6,528 nt of DNA from contig JAGRKR010000458.1 of NCBI GenBank assembly GCA_020442225.1, forward strand, positions 1-6,528. The letters are read 5' to 3'. Below are positions 6,241 through 6,528 of the stretch, piece after piece (the first letter of the stretch is position 1; every line of letters starts with the position of its first letter). The position numbers and the translations under genes were made by a program. A model generated the notes under the pieces. The model ran no database searches, was not told the origin of the DNA, and worked only from the letters and a program-made list of their open reading frames with translations. This DNA is from Hyphomicrobiaceae bacterium (GTDB taxonomy: Bacteria; Pseudomonadota; Alphaproteobacteria; Rhizobiales; Hyphomicrobiaceae).

Positions 6241-6528
6241 TCAGTCGGAGTCGCGGTTGCCGCGATCGCGGTCCCGCGGTCGCCGGTCGCGACGCTCGCG
6301 CCGCTCGCCGCGGCCCTCGTCCTCCGCCGCCTCGCCGGGCTCACGCGGGATCTCCGCGCCGGTCGTCTGATCGACGATCTTCATGGAGAGCCGGACCTTG
6401 CCGCGGTCGTCGAAGCCGAGCAGCTTGACGAACACCTCCTGCCCCTCCTTGACCACCTCGCCGACCGTCTGCGGCCGCCCTTGCGAGAGCTGCGAGATAT
6501 GCACGAGGCCGTCCTTGGCGCCGAAGAA
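6241..6528 (-). CDS. pnp: Polynucleotide phosphorylase, C-terminal end (5' part outside window)
   Basis: Only the last 95 residues of this roughly 700-residue 3'-5' exoribonuclease of the RNA degradosome are inside the window; the frame is open to base 6528. Residues 1-50 of the fragment are the second half of the S1 RNA-binding domain: [15 protein letters not shown], then [20 protein letters not shown] and RLSMK, the near-invariant ending of PNPase S1 domains. It continues with VDQTTG, as in many alphaproteobacterial PNPases. From about residue 62 comes a low-complexity tail dominated by Arg, Asp, Glu and Gly ([20 protein letters not shown]) ending in DSD. Such tails vary widely between species and may add RNA or protein contacts. 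It lies 28 bp upstream of the PanE-like gene on the same strand, with no terminator visible between them. Confidence 0.93.
   Translation of the reverse strand, partial: FFGAKDGLVHISQLSQGRPQTVGEVVKEGQEVFVKLLGFDDRGKVRLSMKIVDQTTGAEIPREPGEAAEDEGRGERRERRDRRPRDRDRGNRDSD

Noticed and set aside
6213..6344. N-terminal extension of the PanE-like protein by 44 residues
   Set aside because: It would overlap the end of pnp, lacks a ribosome-binding site and places Arg-rich low-complexity sequence before the Rossmann strand; ATG 6212 has a good site.
5301..6428. + strand open frame of 375 codons opposite the reductase and pnp
   Set aside because: It is the antisense of two genes with clear family motifs; its Arg/Gly/Asp-rich translation shows no domain.

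Overview
The window looks like chromosomal DNA from a high-GC alphaproteobacterium, most likely of the Hyphomicrobiales (Rhizobiales) type. The reasons are the strong G/C bias at third codon positions, an alphaproteobacterial-style end of polynucleotide phosphorylase (pnp), a solute-binding-protein-dependent TRAP carboxylate transporter, and a small exported Cys/His/Arg-rich protein of a kind common as 'hypothetical' in that order. The taxonomic placement is inference; no rRNA or tRNA gene is present.

Left part (1-3062, + strand): a tripartite TRAP transporter operon in the order substrate-binding protein (dctP, cut off at its 5' end by the window edge), small membrane subunit (dctQ), large membrane subunit (dctM). 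A 145-bp gap between dctP and dctQ contains a strong 10-bp perfect stem-loop that could separate expression of the abundant periplasmic protein from that of the membrane subunits. dctQ and dctM are only 4 bp apart and the dctM ribosome-binding site overlaps the dctQ stop, so they are translated as a pair.

Middle (3063-4562, + strand): a 12-segment major facilitator of the monocarboxylate / oxalate-formate antiporter type follows in the same direction. Two carboxylate-type transporters side by side suggest a locus for uptake or exchange of an organic acid, but the substrate cannot be read from the sequence.

Right-centre (4563-5276): a 247-bp intergenic stretch with two short palindromes, then a small exported protein rich in Arg, His, Trp and Cys with a near-ideal ribosome-binding site and its own intrinsic terminator. 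It looks like an independent transcription unit and is the least understood gene here.

Right end (5277-6528, - strand): the 3' end of pnp (S1 domain plus an Arg/Asp-rich tail) is followed 28 bp downstream by a PanE/ApbA-family NAD(P)-dependent reductase. That enzyme keeps the nucleotide-binding motif and the catalytic Lys and Glu of ketopantoate reductase but lacks two of the family's active-site Asn residues, so its substrate is probably different. I see no mobile elements, CRISPR arrays, RNA genes or signs of recent horizontal transfer. Overall the region is fairly ordinary; the small secreted protein, the dctP-dctQ stem-loop and the altered reductase active site are the points worth a second look.
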